Positions 59,464-64,000 of a DNA stretch of 64,000 nt are shown here, one piece after another; position 1 is the first letter of the stretch; every line of letters begins with the position of its first letter. The DNA is from Escallonia rubra (taxonomy: Eukaryota > Streptophyta > Magnoliopsida > Escalloniales > Escalloniaceae): the NCBI GenBank assembly GCA_033065855.1, contig JAVXUO010000749.1, positions 124,001 through 188,000 of the forward strand, in the 5' to 3' direction. The notes under the pieces were generated by a model. That model was not told where the DNA came from. It worked only from the letters and a program-made list of their open reading frames with translations, and made no database searches. The translations under genes and the position numbers were made by a program.

Positions 59464-62400
59464 TTACGCTTGTTTGCCGGACGAAGCATTCTCCGTCGCC
59501 ATCTTTTCAAAGAGGCTTCCATCATAAACGGCTCTAATCGTATCTTGGTGCAGCATACCGTTCTTGTCCTTGCAAAGGATATATAGTATTTTCCACTCTG
59601 AGTAGCTTGCAAGCCTATAATTGCATTCCAAATTTTAATATGTTAGCTTCAAATAAGAAAAGTTAACACTGACAAACTTGAGTGATTTTGAGTTCAGTAA
59701 AAGACAAACCATCCGCCGAAGTCCTTCGGGACCCTGTTCGCCTTGAGCATACCCATCAATTCGTCCGACGTAAGGGCATATGAATTTGTGCGCGCATGCT
59801 TGTTGAAGATCTCCTCAAACTTTGAAGGGACAAACCTTCACAAAACCAAAATACTACCTGAATTGAATTTTCATCAAGTGGATTGACATCTTAAAAAAGT
59901 TCTCCTATGGGCTTCAGAATAAGAAGAATAAGAAAACTGTGCTGGCTAAACCCAACCATTAAACCTAATTACCTGGTTAGTCTACATTAAAATCATCAAA
60001 TGAAGTCTCAATGAGACTCGATCAAGCAGGGCTACTGGTCAAATGGATTGCACTACCTTTTTTTTTTAGTTAGTTGTAAATAGTTCCGGCAGACCGTGTA
60101 GTTAAATGGAAAGAAGACACAGGTTTCACCTTGACGAGATGATTGATGGTTAAGATAAAGGACTTTGAGTATTCAGTGTCTTCAAATAATGCAGGAGCTG
60201 AAACTACGAACTTCCATGGATTGGGATCATGGGTTAAATGAACAAGCCCTGCTCGTATGTTACACAACACGGAGTCAGTTTTGCCTTCTAGCAAGGAGAA
60301 GGCGAGCGTGAACAAAGGGAAGGATTCAAGTGAAGCCTTCAACACCTTCCAAAAGGAAAGGGGGTTTTCAAGTGTATCTTCTTTGGTTGACCTATCTATA
60401 TGTATCTGTTACTCTTGTTTATTACTCTTGTCAAAATTAAGCTAGCTTTATGGGTCTATCCCCTGCATTCTTCAAGCTGTGTCTTGCATCAGTAGGCAAC
60501 ATGCTAAATTTAACTTTGAATATTTTAGGATTGAATTTTCAATTCCGCTGCAGAACGATTTATATTTCGAAACTGAACATATTATAAGCCTCGTATAATT
60601 TTAACTGCCGTTAAGTTGATCTTGACATTAACCCCATAATAACACGCTATAAGGCCCCGACAATTAACCACAACAGTTTATTCAGAAAACATATTCCAAA
60701 ATTCCAATAAGATAGTATATTCCTACATCTTGTGCCCATGTGCTCACATGAGGGCATAAGGAGAGTTAAATTGTACCTTCCTTCTGTGTCATAGACGCCC
60801 GAGTCACTCCCATGCTTGGCTTTTGGGATGTTTTTAACTTCAATTGGGAAGAGTAGAGAAGGAAATTTTCCCTGCACCACAAAGTACATATCAGGTATTG
60901 GTAAGTTCCGCTGCTATACATAAGTCTGAACTTTTTCCTCTGGAAAGTGGAAGTCAATGGAGCCTAAAAGCCAATAGAACTACGAAATACCCGGAAGTTC
61001 AAGCCATCATAAAAAGATGAAGAAAATATCTCAATCCGTTTGTGAATGTAGACTATAACTTGAGAGAAGAAACAGAAGAAAACAATTCAATGCTAAGTAT
61101 ATCATGATATGTTGACCAGAAGATGGTTGCACACCATGATGTGGGCTTTTCTGAACTCAGATTTCCATGGCTTAGGCACTGATCAAAGCAACTACAAGTT
61201 GGGAACACCATCATAATCCATTTGTGAGCTACTGATCATTTACTCAAGCGAACGTAAGACAAGGCCTGCAACACAACTAATAGCATTTTTACTCCTATTT
61301 AATCAATTTTCTCTTCTTCTTTTTTCCCTGCCATAAATTTTAAAGGGCTGCTGAAATTATTAAAATTAATATCTTGTAGCTATTGATAATTATATCAGTT
61401 CCTACTTGAGAAAGCCCTTGATAAAGGTATATATGCACATGTTTCCATTCTATTGAACTACCAAGACAATACGTGTGTGCATGTGGTGGGAGTGTCTCAA
61501 CACCAGATATTAAATTCTTTTCATCATATGACACAAAAAAAAAAGGCTTAATTGTTACATAGTTTTAGCCACACCAAGTCAGGCGGCATTTTGTCATTCA
61601 TCAAATCTTTGTCGTGGTCCATGTCTTTGACCACATGGACAACCCACTTGACGGAATCAAGGACACTGTTGTGATAAAAAAGAGGATATTATATTCCAGA
61701 ATAACTTCTGCCGATTAAAAAAAACCCGTCCCCAGGAAGATACCTTCTTTTGTTTCTTTTGCTATGGCAATCTCATTTTTTTTAGGAATGATTACGCAGT
61801 TGAGTTTATTAGACATTACTCAAAGGAAATCCAGTTTTGCTATGGCAGTCCCAGGAAGAACCCTTGTTTAGCTCCCGTTGCTATGGCGGTCGCCTTTTTT
61901 CAGGAACGGTAACTCGGCTAAGTTTGTTAGACATTACTCAGATGAAGTCCAGTTGTGCTATGGCGATCCCAGGAAGATCCCTTGTTTTGCTTCTTTGCTA
62001 TGGCGATCGCCTTTTTTAAGGAACGTTAACTCAGTTAAGTTTATTAGGCGTTACTCACACTTTTAAGGAACAGTAACTCAGTTAAGTTTATTAGACGTTA
62101 CTCACACGAAGTCCATTTTAGTTATTCCTACGACATAGAAGACCTGTGCAAACCTTGCAAAATTGTGAAGAGCACGGTGCAAGATAAGTAAAAGAGCGTG
62201 TGAATTCAGCCCCACCGGATAACAAATTAACTTGCATTAGCGGTACCCTTACCCCGACCTTTTTCTTTACGCCGGATAAATCAATGGACACAAAAGAAAC
62301 ACAAACACATAGGAAGGAGAGTATAGAGCGAGTTACCGGACGAGTTTTGCCACTAAGACCGACGTTAATGAAAACGGCCGCGACGGAGGACAACAAAAGA

Positions 62401-62801
62401 CCACATCCAATTGCACGAAATCCTGATACAATGATAACCCAAATTTCTCTAAGGACAAAAACAATCTAAGAAAAATGAAAAAAATAAATTCTCAAAAGAG
62501 GGTGAAAAGGTTAGAAAGAAAACCCTGAAAAGTTTCCCATGGATAAATGATGCCGTCCTTATTCCGATCAAAGAAAACGACGTGCTTCTGTAGGACGTTC
62601 TCATCAGTATCCAAACCTGCATGCAGATTTCAATTTCCCAACAAAAAGAAATGAAAATCACTACCCAAAAAACCAATTCCTCGTTGACAGAATACAAACA
62701 CAAGCAACCCAGAAAACCGATTCCTCTGTGACAATTGCATGCGTACCCTCGTATTGAGTACCCTTTGCAGGAGATGCAGAACCAACAGAAGAGGCAGTCA
62801 T
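59464..62801 (-). CDS. Caleosin / peroxygenase gene B (201 aa, six exons)
   Basis: The exons are 62747-62801, 62524-62616, 62337-62422, 60777-60871, 59710-59835 and 59464-59614, with GT-AG introns. They total 606 bp in one open frame (ATG 62799-62801, TAA 59464-59466). The architecture is as in gene A: His30, EF-hand loop D35-E46 ([12 protein letters not shown]), hydrophobic hairpin, proline-knot-like P78-P87, AKHGSDSG with His98, and C-terminal [11 protein letters not shown]. The first five exon lengths are identical to gene A, and the last is one codon shorter. Replacements include Thr15 for Ile, Leu20 for Val, Pro94 for Gln and HQ for NR near the C terminus. It is a short L-form caleosin, expected on lipid droplets or ER. 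Nothing suggests pseudogenisation. Confidence 0.94.
61750..62110. repeat. Intron 3 minisatellite, gene B
   Basis: Same units of about 116 bp as gene A. It carries an extra partial unit of about 47 bp at about 62060-62106 (TTAAGGAACAGTAACTCAG...) that gene A lacks. Confidence 0.8.
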
Positions 62802-62888
62802 TGATTAATGTATCAAGCTTTCCTCCAAGATCAAACTCTGAGTGTTGTGTGTGTGTGAGAGAGAGAGCTATGAAGGGAACTTGGTGGG

Positions 62889-62895
62889 TTTTATA
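62889..62895 (-). promoter_or_regulatory. TATA box, caleosin gene B
   Basis: CTATAAAACC on the minus strand, about 88 bp upstream of the ATG, at the same place as in gene A. Confidence 0.7.
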
Positions 62896-63059
62896 GTGGA
62901 ATGAAGGGGGTTGGGGGTGCGGTTGGATGAATTTGAAGAACGGAAAACCGACCGAGCAGCAGGAAGGAGGAGGATGGCTATACTTGGTAAGTGTGTGATG
63001 TGCGTACATCTGCATATACGTCACACACAACTGTACTATGTAAACTTGTCACCAAAAGA

Positions 63060-63065
63060 CACGTG
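63060..63065. promoter_or_regulatory. G-box/ABRE-like CACGTG, gene B promoter
   Basis: GACACGTGTC lies about 260 bp upstream of the ATG. The matching place in gene A reads GACACTTGTC, so the palindrome is lost there. The role is inferred from the known ABRE core only. Confidence 0.4.
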
Positions 63066-64000
63066 TCATGCACCCACTTAAACTATATATTCTTTTTTAG
63101 ACTGCATTTTATTTTATTATTATTTTACCTTTTTGGCATCACGTTGCATTTTAATGTCAAAAAGAATAAAAAGGGACATGTTTTACACATTTTACGGAGA
63201 AAAAATTGTTTGCTTTAACGTGTGGTCCAGCCAACCAGGGCTGCCACTTTCTCCTTCTCCTGCTTGTCTTTAAAGAACAGATTGATTGATGGCTAACCTC
63301 ACGTTGCTTTAGCATCCACATTTTGATGCTGTTGATCGGATAATTTGGTGTATAAGATTGGATGCTCAAATCACAATGTTTCGAGAGTAATATGATGATA
63401 AGATTACCTTAATGTGATCTGTTTATAAACTAATTATTGATCGGACAAGATTTACATAGCAGAATTCACAATAAGAATCTAATGTAATCGGTTTATAAAC
63501 TAATTAGTGGACATGATTTACATAAGAATCTAATGTAATATGTCTATGATCTAATGTGATTGAACTTGTTAATGATTTCTTAGTTTGTTGTTTGTTTTAT
63601 GGTTAAACTTTAACAACTATAAATGAACAAAATTGAGTTTACATTATACGAACCTGATCGACTAACCGAGAAAAGATAAAGAGAAAACATCTGAACTAAT
63701 ACTAAAATCATATATAACTCAGAGTCGAGTCTGACGAGTCCAATTTTGTTGACCAGATGATTTACTATTTTGTTGACTAGCCATATATTTTTTAGTTTCG
63801 GAGTTCATATTGGGTTGATCATTCACTTTTTACCATATATAATTGTCGTGGTAGACCGTGTTAAGAAGCTACAATCTCAATTTTACCAGCCATGCCATGA
63901 ATGATGACAATTGGTTAGTGACACTGAAGACATCTTCGGCCACAAATCTTAACAATTGTTGAGTTAGGACCAAAGGAAGGACCGTAGCCTCCTAGTTACA

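Larger units (their letters stand above)
57799..63950. repeat. Segmental duplication, block B (contains caleosin gene B)
   Basis: Direct, co-linear copy of 24895-32130. Similarity begins immediately outside the CACTA terminus (GACC(T/C)(G/A)AGTGGTT) and ends near 63950. It lacks the insertions seen in block A and is therefore closer to the ancestral arrangement. Confidence 0.88.

Noticed and set aside
1..64000. CRISPR arrays, bacterial operons, rRNA or tRNA genes
   Set aside because: The tandem repeats present are minisatellites without unique spacers. No tRNA cloverleaf or rRNA core was recognised by eye. The window is eukaryotic.

Overview
This is plant nuclear DNA, most likely from a flowering plant. 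The evidence is the spliced caleosin/peroxygenase genes, a fragment of a class I formin, and plant-type CACTA, hAT, Mutator-like (MULE), Stowaway and LINE elements. No sequence search was run, so the species is unknown and all family calls rest on motifs, splice sites, terminal repeats and target-site duplications (TSDs) read directly.

Only two genes look intact. They are a pair of six-exon caleosin (lipid-droplet peroxygenase) genes, both on the minus strand, at 27164-30333 (202 aa) and 59464-62801 (201 aa). They lie in a direct segmental duplication of about 6-7 kb (about 24.9-32.1 kb and 57.8-63.95 kb). About 26 kb of transposable elements now separates the two copies.

Layout: 0.16-0.84 kb is a small foldback element. 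0.86-5.86 kb is a degenerate hAT transposon carrying a MULE and a small palindromic element inside a (TA)n tract. 6.38-7.65 kb is a Pack-MULE with a class I formin fragment. 7.95-9.63 kb is a Stowaway MITE split by a Pack-MULE that fuses a J-domain fragment to a CGR1-like fragment. 10.23-13.08 kb is a non-autonomous CACTA. 14.33-16.40 kb is a probable solo LTR. 19.7-24.65 kb holds LINE remnants interrupted by a foldback element and a MULE. 24.9-32.1 kb is caleosin block A. 33.5-46.0 kb is a decayed LINE cut by a hAT transposon and by a MITE, which itself holds a MULE, which holds a CACTA carrying an NSF-like gene fragment. 46.0-47.8 kb is a truncated copia element. 48.1-57.8 kb is a decayed autonomous-type CACTA with TNPA-like and TNP2-like genes. 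57.8-63.95 kb is caleosin block B.

The most notable material is the set of host gene pieces carried by transposons: formin in a MULE, J-domain plus CGR1 in a MULE, and an NSF N-domain with introns in a CACTA. Insertions can also be checked against empty sites within this same window, because both the hAT and the caleosin block are present twice.
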